64,000 bases of DNA from NCBI RefSeq assembly GCF_900660735.1, contig NZ_LR215049.1:558001-622000 (forward strand). The letters are read 5' to 3'. A program made the translations under genes and the position numbers. Every line of letters starts with the position of its first letter. Positions within the stretch are counted from its first letter, which is position 1. The DNA is from Metamycoplasma cloacale. GTDB taxonomy: Bacteria; Bacillota_I; Bacilli_A; Mycoplasmatales; Metamycoplasmataceae. The notes below the pieces were generated by a model, which saw only the letters and a list, made by a program, of their open reading frames with translations, did not search any database and had not been told where the DNA came from. Below are positions 34,571-45,664 of the stretch, piece after piece.

Positions 34571-35729
34571 TTTTAAATACTTTCTTGAATAACTCTAAAC
34601 GTTTGGTTAATTCTTTTGATAATGTAACTTTTGGAGAACTTGGATGTAATAATCAAGTTGCTGCGGCGTGGGTTTTAGTAATTGGAATTAAAGGTGGTTC
34701 TTTGTAGAAATCGATCTCTAGTGCATACTCATTTCTTGGAGCAAATGGATCACCAAGTGGTAAGTTTGCCATGTCAGGCGGAGTACCTTTAATGTTGTAT
34801 AATTTTTCATCTTTATTTTCAGGAATTGCTGAAATTAAAGCTCATGTATATGGATGCGCAGGTTCGGTAAAAATTTCTTCTTTCTTACCTCTTTCAACAA
34901 TTCTTCCTGCATACATAACGTAGATGTAATCACAGAATTTAGCAATAACAGAAATATTATGGCTAATTAGAATAATTGAAATTCCCATTTGTTTTCTAAT
35001 ATCTTCAAATAAGGCTAATACAGAAGCCTGAACGGTTGGGTCAAGGGCTGTAGTTGGCTCGTCAGCTACGATAATTTCAGGACGCAATGCAACAACCATT
35101 GTAATCACAATTCTTTGTTTCATTCCACCTGATAATGTATGTGGATAAGCCATAAAGACTTTTTCTGCGTTTCTAATTCCGAAACGTTTTAATAATGAAA
35201 TAAGGTATGCTTTTTTCTCAGAAAATCTTTTATTAATTCATTCAACGTTATTATTGATTGCATCAAGTAATTGATCACCAATTCTTCTAGTTGGGTTTAA
35301 GCTTGTAAGTGGGTCTTGTGGAATATAACCAATTTTGCTTCCTCTAATGTGTTGTCATTGAGAATTACGTTTAATTTTAGTTAATTCAATGTCATTAATT
35401 TGCATTCTCTTAGCATCAATCATAGCTCCTTCATTAACGTTTAATAATGATTTAGAAGTAACTGATTTACCAGAACCAGATTCACCAACTAAACCAATGA
35501 TTTCGCCACGATAAACGTCTAGATCAATTCCTCTAACGATATGAATTTTTTTCTTTCTTCCAATTGAAAAACTAACATGTAGATCTCTCACTTCTAATAA
35601 TTTATCTTTTTTAAGTGGTTCAACTTTTAAAGAACCAAGAGCACGTTCACGAGAAATTTCTAATTTAGATTTTTTCACGCGTGTAGATAGAGGTTTGTTT
35701 TCAATAATTTTTTCTTTGTTTTCTGACAT
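34563..35729 (-). CDS. oppD: Oligopeptide ABC transporter ATPase OppD
   Basis: 388 aa. A Lys/Arg-rich N-terminal extension of about 50 residues precedes the ATPase domain: Walker [16 protein letters not shown] near residue 80, signature [14 protein letters not shown], Walker [14 protein letters not shown] and switch His in LISHNIS. The C-terminal region ending in the Cys-poor [19 protein letters not shown] stretch is the oligopeptide/dipeptide ATPase extension. TGA encodes the Trp in HPYTWAL. One of two ATPases of the opp operon. Confidence 0.93.
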
Positions 35730-35736
35730 TAAAACC

Positions 35737-37035
35737 CTACTTTCTCTTTGACATAATTCTTGGATCTAAACAGTCGTGAATACCAACTGCGATAAAGTGA
35801 AGTGAAACAGATAATGTTAATAATATTAACGCTGGAAGTAATAGAATTCATACGTTTTTGTCGGCTTCTGGAACTGCATCAATTAGCATTTGACCTAAGT
35901 TAATATCATTTTTCTCTTTAAAGAAACCAAGGAATGCTAATGATGAAACACTTAGAATAATAGCTGGAATTCTTTTAACGAATGAGTTCGCAATTTTACC
36001 AATAATTGCTGGTAATGCATGTACGAATACTTGTCTTGATGTTGAAGCACCAACTGCTTTAGCAGCCGAGATATATTCTTGATCTTTAACGGTAATGATA
36101 AACATTCTAGTACCAGCAACAGGACCGGCTCATCCAGTTAAAATCAAAGCAATAATTAATGTTTTATCAGTTGAACCTAACAATGAAACAAATATTAATA
36201 ATCAAATCAATTCAGGTACTGATGTAAATATTTCAATCACACGCATGATGATTGTATCTAACAATTTACCGGCATGGAAACCAATATATGCTCCGACGGC
36301 AACACCTAATACTGTAACAACAATTGCTACTAAGAAAGCAATTTTGAAAGCTCTTCATGTTGCATATCATGTTGTAGTTCATATATCAGAACCAATTCCG
36401 TTAGTACCTAATAAAGTTGTAATTCTTGGAATTCCTCTTTGAATTTCAGCAAGTTTGTTTAAATGATCTTGTTTTGTTCAATTACTTACTTCACTTGCAT
36501 TAGCTTTAATAAATGCTGTGTAATCATCAATGATACGTGACATTCATAATAAATCATATGCATTGTATTCTAATTTAACGTTGTCAGTGTTATTGTATCA
36601 TTCCTCAATATGCATTGCATTGAGAATATTAGCGAAATACTCACTAAAATATTCATTGTTTTTAATATTCTTAATATATTCTAGGGTAGTATCTTCTGCT
36701 GTAGCAATAGTTGACTTAATTTCTGAATACGCAGGTGGTAAGAAATAAACCTTGTTTGAAGTTAAAATAGGAATATTTGGATCGTATTGTCTAACTGATT
36801 GCGCAGGAATAATAATTGAACATAAAATCATTATAATAAAGATAATGAATGCAATTGTAACAACTGGGTTGGTAAAAAATCTTTTCGCCATTTCGGCAAA
36901 AATATTTTTTGGTTTACCAGCAATTGTTGTAATATTTTTTCTTTCACTTTCAGGAATTAAACTAAATTTGCTTTGCAATTCAGCACTAATTTTATATTTT
37001 TCGTTAAATTCTTTAATTTGCTCATTTGCTGACAT
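35737..37035 (-). CDS. oppC: Oligopeptide ABC transporter permease OppC
   Basis: 432 aa. A long cytoplasmic N-terminus, one helix (PVVTIAFIIFIIMILCSIII near residue 60), an extracellular loop of about 130 residues, then five more helices. The coupling loop DQEYISAAKAVGASTSRQVFVHALP contains the EAA motif. The protein ends DPRIMSKRK. Its ATG overlaps the oppB stop (TAATG). Confidence 0.92.
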
Positions 37036-38183
37036 TATGCTTTTACTCCTGATTTAGTTCCTGATTGTTTTTGTTTTGATAGGTTATATTCGTTGATTAA
37101 TTTCTTTCTTATAGTTCAAGCTTTGAAGAATAAGAAATAATTTCTTTTACTTGTAGTTCCAAAAGTAATTTTTGGATCTAATATTGCATAACATACATCG
37201 ACAAAAATTTCTAAAATTAATGACAATGCTGTAAAGAAGATAATTGAGAACATTTCAATGTAAATTTCACCATTTGGGAAGGCATATGTAATAACCATTG
37301 ATGTTCCTTGAATATTTCAGAATTTCTCAATGATAATTGAACCTGTTAATAATCCCATGAATGAATAAATTAACATAGTAAATATCGGAATTGAAATGTT
37401 TCTTAAAATGTATTTAAAGAAAATGCTTGTTCTGCTTAAACCTTTGGTTTTAGCAATTAAGACGTAGTTAGATGTTAAAACTGTTACAATTTGATTTCTT
37501 GTGTATGTAGTAAAACCGGCAAGAGAACCTAACGTAATTACTAAAATTGGTGGAACCATTGATTTCATAACTTCAGTAATTGATTGTTCTTCTATTGTAA
37601 AGACTTTAGGCGGTAATCCAACCTTAACAAATAGTGTAATAACTATTGGCGCAATGATAAATGAAGGTAGTGCGATAAACACAACTACGAAAATGTTAAT
37701 ACTTGAATCAATTCATTTACCACGGTTGTATCCAGCAACAACTCCAAGGGTAATTCCCAGAATTGAGCTAATAACAAATGATGGTAATGTAATCATTATT
37801 GAGTATTTTAACGGTTTAAAGAATAGAATCGGAATACTTGTATATACAACAGGGTTTGGGTTAGATGTTGGTTTAATTATTTGACCATAATCACCCGCGA
37901 ATAAACCGCCGATGTATTTGAAGTATCTAACAATAATTGGAACATAATCTCCGGGTTGTCCATCTAAAGCTAGATATCTTAATCCGTATTTAACCTCTTC
38001 TCGCGCTAGATAATCACTAAATCCTGCATATCCGCTTTTATCATGCAATTTTGTCCATCCCTCTTCTGCTAATTGTTTAACAGGGTTTGGAGCAAATGCT
38101 GCGATTAAACAGAATGTTAAAATTGAGATAATAAATAATGTAAGAATAGCAAACGCTATTCTTTGTAATATATATTTTGTCAT
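37035..38183 (-). CDS. oppB: Oligopeptide ABC transporter permease OppB
   Basis: 382 aa. N-terminal KYILQRIAFAILTLFIISILTF is the first helix. The coupling loop NYVLIAKTKGLSRTSIFFKYILRN near residue 245 is the EAA motif. The last helices and CYAILDPKI are typical of OppB/DppB. An extra basic C-terminal tail of about 35 residues follows. It pairs with OppC to form the membrane channel. Confidence 0.92.
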
Positions 38184-38198
38184 TGTTTAAAATTTAAA

Positions 38199-41126
38199 CT
38201 ATTTTAAGTTTAGTTTATCTTTTACTCTAATATCTTGGTAATAGAAAATCAGACTATTGTTAGTATCTACAGGTCTACTGTAATGCGGACTAACTAGGAA
38301 AGGAGTATATTCTTCTCTAGCAACTCCAGACAATCATTCATATTGAACGTTGAAGTATGAAGTAAATTCAGCAATTAATTGAACTAATTCTTCATTTGTT
38401 TTTGAAGCGACATAGTTCATTCAGAATTGAGCTGAGAATACATATGGATCAAATGATACACCATCATCTCTACGTTGTGCTTTTCCATCTACTCTAGCTA
38501 TATCGTAAAATCCGTGTTCATTAACAGTTGTTTTGAAATTTGAAACAACTTGAGTTAATAAACTGTTTCTGTATTTTGGAGTAACTTTTGATAATTTATC
38601 AAATGGAACTGTTCCTTTTCAGTTTGTTGCTGCATATGTTTTTAATGCTTCAGTTAATTCAGTTATTTTAGGGAAGTTTCTCTTGAATACTTCTGGTTGG
38701 TTTTCAATAATGTATGAAAGTTGCATCATTAATGCCCCACCTCAACTTAATCCATCATATCCTGATGCAATTGAGTCAAAGTCATATCCTCAACCAACAA
38801 ATTCAATACCAGATTTTGCTGAGTTTCTAACCATAGCAAATCTTGGATCTTCACCATTTTGAATAGTAACGAATTCAAATTCAACTCTACCATCACTTAA
38901 TTCAGATACTGCTTTTGCAACGCTTGCTGAAGCTTCTTCTAATTTTCTATCTGAGTTAACATATGGGAACACGTGTTGGATTTTAAATACTTGTCCAGCT
39001 AATTCTGGATTATCTGTATCAAATTTAGCAATAACTTTAGCTAATTCTCTTTTTAGAATATCAAATCCAGCTGATTTAATTCTTTCTTTTGTATTTGAAA
39101 CTGTTTTAACATGATCGTTATTTTCTTTTGGTGTAAGTTCTGAACCTAATGCTTCACCGAAATTAATTTTATTTCCATCTACGTCAATTGCAAATAATGA
39201 GTTAACTCTTTCGTAGTAATCTCTAACGGTTTTAGGATTTGAGTCTTGATCACTTCCTCCTAATGAACCACCACTAGCTAAACCATTTAATCAAGCTTTT
39301 CTAACTCCACTTGATGCTTGTGATGTGAAATCATCTCAGTTAATTGCGGCATTAATAATTGTTCTAAATGATAATCCTAAACCATTAATGTATGAATCCA
39401 CTGAACCATTTCCTTTTGCTAATTCAGCTTTTGTTGCACCAAACATAATTTTTGAATATGCATCTGAGAACATATACTGATCACCATTAGTGTCTTTTTC
39501 ATCCGGGTGAACAAATGGTGTAGGAACAGGTAGATATGAAGGTTCTGTTGCGTTTCTGCCTTTTAGATAACTTAAACCATATTCTCAACCTAATGAGCTT
39601 TCTAGGAATTCTTTCTTTTGAGCATCAGTTAGCGTTGAGTATACTGATGAAGAAGATAGACCTAATTTATAGTTATTTCATTCTTCTGTTTGGAATGATT
39701 GGTTATCTTTAGGTTGTTGTTGATGAATAAATTCAATACCTTGTAGAACACCAGGTTTTTGTAATCATTCTGTATCGAAATAGTTTTGATTTAGTAAGAA
39801 TTGAACTTTTGTACCGTAAGCTTGTTTTGGATAGTATGGACCTGCATATAATGTATTTGATGGTGACATACCATATCAATAAACACCAGCATTATATGCT
39901 TTACTTTGTTTGTCTAAAGCATTAATTTTTTCAACAACTTGACTTTCATTTGCTGATGTAGCGTCTAAATATGTTCTTAATTTATATTGACCACTTGCAT
40001 TTACTTCATCAATATATTCAGAAGGAGCTGGTAGTAAATCCATGTTTCCTAATAATAATTTATTTAAGAAGTTTACATAGTTAACGTTTTCTGAGCTTTC
40101 AATTGCTTTGAATGTTATAGCTTTTCCTGATACTCCAGCAGCTTCTGGTAAGTCGGTAATGAATTGATTTTCTTCGTAGAATTTAGATGAATCAATACCA
40201 AATAGTTCATATAGATATTCGTTACTGTAATGAATGTCATCACCAAAATATAATGAAGATTTTTCTAAATAGTTATCAATAATTAATTTATCTAATTCTG
40301 CATTTCCACCATATTCTTCACGTGTAGATTTGTCTAAAGTGACAGTTCTAATTCATGAATAGTAGAAGTCTTTTGGTTGAACTTTATATTTAGTTTTTGC
40401 ACCAGTATTATCTGAATAATATGCGTCTTTAACAGTTATTTGTAAATTCTTTGCATTCTTTAAATCATTAATAAAGTCGTGGCTGTTGATTGATTTTTTA
40501 TTGCTTGATGTTGTTTGAACGGTAATGCTTTCATATGCTTTTCTTGTTACACCATATGGAGCATCAATTGTACCTTGTGGTAATTGATTTACATCATTTT
40601 GTCCGTCATAATCATCGCTGTTATATACCTTAACAGTACCATCTTTCAATGTAATAACAACTTCTTTAGCTAATTCTAATTTCATTCTTGTGAATGTAGG
40701 TCTTAGAATATATCTTTGTCTTTCGCTACCAGTTTCTGTTACTTTTCTAACTACAACTAATGGTGTTGTTAAACTTTCAACTCTTATTAATTGAGGTGTT
40801 AAGAAATGACCATAACCCGCCGCTACGAAACCACCATAACTATTTGATGAATCAAAAGCATAAGCTTTAGCAGTATTTACAGAGTTATAAGTATAAGATC
40901 AGAATTTTCTTTCATAAGGTTTAACTGCTGATGATGCTGGATAAGCAGGTGTACCTTTTTGATTTTTATATGTTTCTTCAAATGTTAATGGATCTAAATT
41001 CATTAAGTTCGATGGATCTGTTATTTCATTAGATCCTTGCTCACATTTTGAACTTAACATTGGAACTGCTGCTAATACAGTTGCCGCCGGCAATGTAAGT
41101 AATCACAGTTTTGTTCTTTTTTTCAT
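38199..41126 (-). CDS. oppA: Oligopeptide-binding lipoprotein OppA
   Basis: 975 aa, first gene of the opp operon and about twice the length of ordinary OppA, as in other mycoplasmas. The N-terminus (MKKRTKLWLLTLPAATVLAA) is a signal peptide; the Cys in PMLSSKC is the likely lipid site although Lys at -1 is atypical. Many Trp are TGA-encoded, so the gene looks fragmented in the standard code. Large domains with alternating Asn/Tyr-rich segments resemble the mycoplasma OppA substrate-binding family, which also has reported ecto-ATPase and adhesion roles in M. hominis; I see no clear P-loop here. GGAGAAAC lies before the ATG. Confidence 0.85.
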
Positions 41127-41397
41127 TGTTTCTCCTAACTTAATCATTTACTGTATTAAAGAATTTTAATAATTAAAATTATTAATACATGTATAAAATT
41201 ATAATTTATTTTTATTTTTTAGTCCTTAATATAGGCATTTTATGTGTATAAATTACGTTTTAATGTAATTTTTTGTTATAAATTTGGCTTTTTTAATGGA
41301 ATGATCGCAAATAATTAAAATATAGTTTTATTTGAGTTAAAACTATGAACCTTTAAAAGCCATTCAGCGTAATTTAATATTATTGTAATGAATTTTC
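41127..41397. promoter_or_regulatory. opp promoter region
   Basis: Best -10 candidate on the - strand is TATAAT at 41203-41198, 70 bases before the oppA start. A perfect AT palindrome AATTTTAAT-A-ATTAAAATT (41162-41180) lies between it and the gene. No -35 box recognised and no coding signal in the rest of the gap. Confidence 0.35.
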
Positions 41398-41580
41398 TTA
41401 TAGTGAAACAGGCTCATTATTAACTCCTTTAATGGTACGAATGTTATAAATATTGTTGCAAATAAACATATTCTTTTCAATCTTTCCATTAATAAAGTTA
41501 ATAAAATCAATAGCAAAAATATCAGCAATAATTGCTGCGATAATGTTATTCATTGTTAATCTTTTTTGTGAATGTAACAT
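41398..41580 (-). CDS. Small hypothetical protein
   Basis: 60 aa. AGGAG lies 10 bases upstream of the ATG at 41580, which is the main reason to believe it. The middle is hydrophobic (NNIIAAIIADIFAIDFINFI) and could form a membrane helix, followed by a short Asn/Ile-rich tail. It lies between oppA and the restriction-modification genes, an area that may have been gained by transfer. No family recognised; it may be a gene remnant. Confidence 0.35.
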   Translation of the reverse strand: MLHSQKRLTMNNIIAAIIADIFAIDFINFINGKIEKNMFICNNIYNIRTIKGVNNEPVSL

Positions 41581-41891
41581 ATCTTTCTTTCTCCTATGAT
41601 TACCTAAAATTATAAATAAATTTTTTTATGATTTAATAAATTTTTGCAATTTTTCTGCAATGTTTTTAAAAAAATATTGATTTTTGAATACTTTTTAATA
41701 AGTTATTATTAAAATAAAAAATATAAAATTAAAATTTTTAATCAATGTTTTTTTGTTATATTGAAATAAAATGGCTCATTTTTAAACATCATTTCTTCAT
41801 CAACATAATAAATTCAGAATTAAATTTATGATAAATTGTTGTGCATTTAATTCTTGTATTTGGTAAATACTAATATTATTTTAAATGACGG
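41581..41891. other. AT-rich intergenic region before the RM genes
   Basis: No gene, RNA or clear repeat seen. Base composition is extremely AT-rich. It separates the short - strand ORF from the restriction-modification leader and probably holds both promoters. Confidence 0.4.
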
Positions 41892-41897
41892 TATAAT
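41892..41897 (+). promoter_or_regulatory. Probable -10 box of the RM operon
   Basis: TATAAT, 14 bases upstream of a strong AGGAGG (41911-41916) that serves the leader ORF. Transcription would start near 41904. Confidence 0.5.
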
Positions 41898-41926
41898 TAT
41901 AAATCATTCAAGGAGGTTGCCATTCT

Positions 41927-42025
41927 ATGCTAAATAATAATTACCATCTTGATATATATATATATATATATAAACAAATAAACATTTTTAATGATAACTC
42001 GGGAGTTTTATTATGAAAAAAATAA
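41927..42025 (+). CDS. Leader ORF spanning an AT repeat, overlaps the methylase start
   Basis: 32 codons plus stop (MLNNNYHLDIYIYIYKQINI, then FNDNSGVLLWKK, Trp by TGA). It has a better ribosome site (AGGAGG, 10 bases upstream) than the methyltransferase itself. The AT dinucleotide tract encodes alternating Ile-Tyr. The stop at 42023-42025 lies just inside the methyltransferase gene, whose ATG is at 42013, so ribosomes finishing the leader could re-initiate there. In the other two frames the sequence after the tract meets stops at 41971 and 41979. Whether it is translated is inferred. Confidence 0.45.
41952..41972 (+). repeat. AT dinucleotide tract, about 10.5 units
   Basis: Uninterrupted ATATAT... 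of 21 bases in the transcribed leader of the restriction-modification genes. Dinucleotide tracts of this length change length by slippage. Confidence 0.9.
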
Positions 42026-43200
42026 AATTATTCGAGTTCTTCTCTGGAATAGGTTCACAATATAAAGCTTTTAAAAATATCGCCAAAAAACACAATATAC
42101 ATGTTGAATCTGTTGGTTGTTGCGAATGATATATTGATGCAATTATTGGTTATATGGCTATTCATTATGGTTTATTAAAACCTGAAGAACATTTTTCACA
42201 CAATGAAATGGTCGAGCTTTTAAAACCATATGGTTTTAGTAAAGATTCAAAACAACCAATTTCCAATAATTACTTCAAAAGATGCAAAAATCTTGCATCA
42301 ATTTTCCCATATTTATATGCCTTTGTTAATAAAGATTATTTTCAAAAAAAATATCCAAATAATATAGCCCCAGATAACTCTGTTGATATTAGATTTGTGA
42401 AACAATTAGATTATGAAATTGATGTAATGACATACTCTTTCCCGTGTCAAGATTTAAGTCAACAAGGTAAACAAAGAGGATTAGGAAAGCAAACTCGTTC
42501 TGGATTATTGTTTGAAGTTGAACGAATTCTAAAACATTCAAAAATTAAACCAAAAGTCTTAATTCTAGAAAATGTTAAAACACTTACATCGCAAAAATTT
42601 ATTAAACAATTTAACGAATGAATAGACACACTTGACATGCTTGGTTATCACACTTCATTTAAAGTGCTAAACTCTGCAGATTTTGGTTCAGCTCAAAATA
42701 GAGAAAGGATATTTGCGGTTTCAATTAGAAAAGATATTTTCAATAATGCTTTCAATTTCGATAATTTAATATCCCTTAATCATAAAAAGCTTAAAAATAT
42801 TATTAAATCAACTAATTATGGAATTGATGCAAGTAATCTTTTATCAGAATTTTCACGCACAAAATTTTATATAACCAAATCTAATATTAATAAAAGTAGA
42901 CTAATTAATTATTCTAAATTCAATAGCGAAACATATATTTATTTAAATACCAACTTAGGTCCAACCCTTACTGCAAGTGGTGCAAATTCACGCCTGAAAT
43001 TTTATTTTCCAAAGTTAAATAAACTTAGATACATCAATTCAGAAGAAGCATTTTTATATTTAGGATTTACTAATAAGGATTTTAATTCTATCAATAAAAC
43101 AAAATTAATTTCTGATACAAAAATGATTTTTTTAGCTGGTAATTCTATATCTATTGAAGTTCTTGAATCGTTGTTCTCAGAGGTGATTAAATGAATTTAA
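42013..43200 (+). CDS. DNA (cytosine-5-)-methyltransferase
   Basis: 395 aa. Motif I KLFEFFSGIGSQ at residues 5-15 (SAM binding), motif IV YSFPCQDLSQQG near residue 145 with the catalytic Cys, motif VI LENVKTL near 190, motif VIII QNRERIF near 230, and motif X LAGNSISIEVLE near the C-terminus. The target-recognition region between VIII and X is short, so the site is probably 4-6 bp; it cannot be read from sequence. GGGAG lies 8 bases upstream. With TGA as Trp it ends at 43200 and overlaps the nuclease gene by 10 bases. It protects host DNA from the nuclease. Confidence 0.93.
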
Positions 43201-44348
43201 AACCTCGCTACTACAAATTAGAATTTCAAACCAAAAACCTACATATTAAATCTCATTCAGCAAAGGCAAGTGGATATATTTATATATATGGCCAAATTGA
43301 CAACAATTCAAAAGAGGTGTCTTTAACTATTAATGATGTGAAAGTTGAATTTAATTATTTATTATTTGATACATATCACACAGCATCACATTTTCAAAAT
43401 AAAAATGCTCCTAAGTATTTTGAAATGAGACAAAATTTTTGTAATGAAAATAACATTGAATTTAAAGCAAGATCCTCAAATAAAAATAATAATTTAATTG
43501 AATTTACAAATGAATTACTTTCTAAATTCAATTTAGAAACCAACAATTATTTAAAGAAATCAACATTAAAAAGTTTAATATCATTAATTAAGGGGAACAA
43601 TCCTTGTGGTTCTATTACTAAACCGCAAAACTCAGAAATTATCATAGTTAATAAAGACGATATATATTTTAACATTCCAATTTTAATTGATTGTATTTGA
43701 TACAAAACATCCGAAACAAGAAAAATTGATTATTCTAATAAAGAATTTAATAATTTTTTTCAAGATATTATGGCAATTACTGAACTGAAAAATTTCTTTC
43801 TTTCACTTGAATCAAAAATAGATGATTCTCTAACAAAAGAAGAACAAAGAAAATCTGCAAAGAGGAATTTATTGCGTTCAAAACAATTAATTTCTCTTCA
43901 AACTGTAATTACTAAATATCGTTCATTCTTTTCTACAAATATAGAAAAACAATTAAAGAGGAAGTCATTGATGGCTTTTGACAATGATAATTTTGAAAAA
44001 TGCCATATTTATGATGTACAACTAATTAAGAAAGATATTTTAAATAAATGAAATAATAAACAAATTTCTGAACCAATGGAAATTGAAACTCATTTTAAAG
44101 AGGATTTATTTAAAATTCAAGATTTTTATAATTTTATTAATTTATCACCAAATCTACATGCTTTGTTCGATTCGAGAAAAATTTGCTTTTCGCCCGAAAC
44201 TGGCGAACTTATTGAAAATAATCAATATTCTTCATTACTAAATGAAGAAAAAATCAAATTTAATAAAATAAATGAGGATTTTCTTCATAAATGTAGAAAA
44301 TATTTATATGACAAAAATTTAGCATATAAAAAAGATTTAGATAAATAA
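43191..44348 (+). CDS. Restriction endonuclease, HNH type
   Basis: 385 aa. The C-terminal part has KCHIYDVQLIKKDI near residue 270, followed by NLSPNLHALFDSRKICF, which fits an HNH nuclease (first His, central Asn, last His with N-L-x-x-L-F-D). The N-terminal 200 residues are unlike anything I know and probably recognise the DNA site. Translation is coupled to the methyltransferase by a 10-base overlap, the usual design of a type II system. Very high Lys/Asn content. The whole pair sits between unrelated housekeeping genes, consistent with horizontal gain. Confidence 0.8.
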
Positions 44349-44454
44349 ATGGATTTTATTTTTATGTTAAAAGGAAACTAATGTGTTTTATAAAATTTTA
44401 ATTTGAACATCCATTATATAATATGCATTTTTCAATAACTTGCTTTTGTTTGTT

Positions 44455-44492
44455 AAAAATACCCCTTTGCAATAAAGAGGTATTTTGTTTTT
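44455..44492. terminator. Bidirectional terminator, RM genes / HAD gene
   Basis: AAAATACC-C-CTTT / AAAG-A-GGTATTTT hairpin with one mismatch and T run, between converging genes. Confidence 0.85.
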
Positions 44493-44497
44493 TGAAT

Positions 44498-45313
44498 TTA
44501 TTTTTGTGTATCTCTTAATACTTTAGCTACACCAGCTTTTTTATAATGCGGTCCAACAATAGTTGCTTGAACTCTAACGTTTTTTAAACCGTTTTTCATG
44601 CAAATAAATGCACCAACATATTCTTTAGATGTAGTGTCATTGCCACTATCTCCAACATGCGCTGCATATTTAGGATCAACGTTTAACAATTTACATACAA
44701 AGGCATCAGCTTTACCTTTTGTTGCATTAATATCAGTAATTTCAATTGAATATCCTCTAGATACAATATGTTGTGATATATCAATAAATTTAGAAGCAAG
44801 TAGATCTCTTAATTCAACAATTTTCTTTTTAGAAACACCAAAAGTTAATATTTTGGTTGATTCTTCTAATTTAGGAAGATCATCATAAGTTTTTAATTGC
44901 ATTTTTTTAGCTCATGGTCTAATCATTTTAATTTTCAATGTTGGGCCATAAATAACTTGAGAGCTATTTAAAATAAAACATAATTTATGTTCAATTAATA
45001 ATTTAACAATGTCAGCAACTCTTTCTTGCTTAATTTTATTAATTTGTAATAAATTGTTTTGTTTATCAACAATTAGTCCCCCATTTTGACATATAACATA
45101 TGGACTATTAAATGATTTTGCTAATTTCATTACAAATTCTGAATTACCTCTACCTGTTGAAATAATGACGGGAATGTTATTATCATTGAATGAACGAATT
45201 GTATCAACGTTTTCTGAACTAATCATTGATGATGTTTTAGGTAAATCTAAAGTTGTACCATCTAGATCTAAAAAATATGCTTGTGGTTTGAAATTCATTT
45301 TATTCTCTTTCAT
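44498..45313 (-). CDS. Cof-type HAD-superfamily phosphatase
   Basis: 271 aa with one TGA-encoded Trp near residue 136. HAD motif I FLDLDGTTLD near the N-terminus (nucleophile Asp), motif II IISTGRG, a C2-type cap with the GIDITNAT-like stretch EITDINATKGKADA, and motif IV HVGDSGNDTTS. The family acts on sugar phosphates, flavin or pyridoxal phosphates; the substrate cannot be told. The start may be 45313 or the ATG at 45298. Mycoplasmas usually encode several paralogues. Confidence 0.88.
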
Positions 45314-45338
45314 AATAATTTAAAATAGTGTTTTACCA

Positions 45339-45641
45339 CTATTTTCCTAACTTTTTAGCTAATTCTTCAGCCGGCATATAACCTGCTGTGTTTTCAATTA
45401 ATTCTCCATCTTTGTATAAAAAGAATGATGGAATTCCGTTTACTTTCATTTCTCTTGCGAAAACAATGTTTTGATCAACATCAACATCAAAGATTTTAAT
45501 GTCTGAGTGTAGTTCTGATAATCTTTCTAATTCAGGTCCCATCATTTGGCAAGGAGGACATCATGTTGCTCTGAAAGCTAAAATTGATAATCCTTCTAAG
45601 TGTTTGTTTCCTAATTCATTTTTTGTTGTTTTAATAACCAT
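45339..45641 (-). CDS. trxA: Thioredoxin with CPPC active site
   Basis: 100 aa. Active site ATWCPPCQMM (Trp by TGA) instead of the common WCGPC. FDVDVDQN and the cis-Pro loop VNGIPSFFLYKDGE are typical thioredoxin features. The Pro-Pro variant shifts redox potential in other thioredoxins; its effect here is inference. AAGGAG lies 8 bases before the ATG. It probably keeps cytosolic thiols reduced together with a thioredoxin reductase encoded elsewhere. Confidence 0.92.
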
Positions 45642-45664
45642 ATATTTTTCTCCTTATATATTAA

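Noticed and set aside
38199..41126. oppA as a set of broken gene fragments
   Set aside because: All interruptions are TGA codons, which encode Trp in this organism; the frame is intact from 41126 to 38199.
41162..41180. AT palindrome upstream of oppA as a strong operator
   Set aside because: Composed only of A and T in very AT-rich DNA; chance occurrence is likely, so it is only mentioned in the promoter entry.
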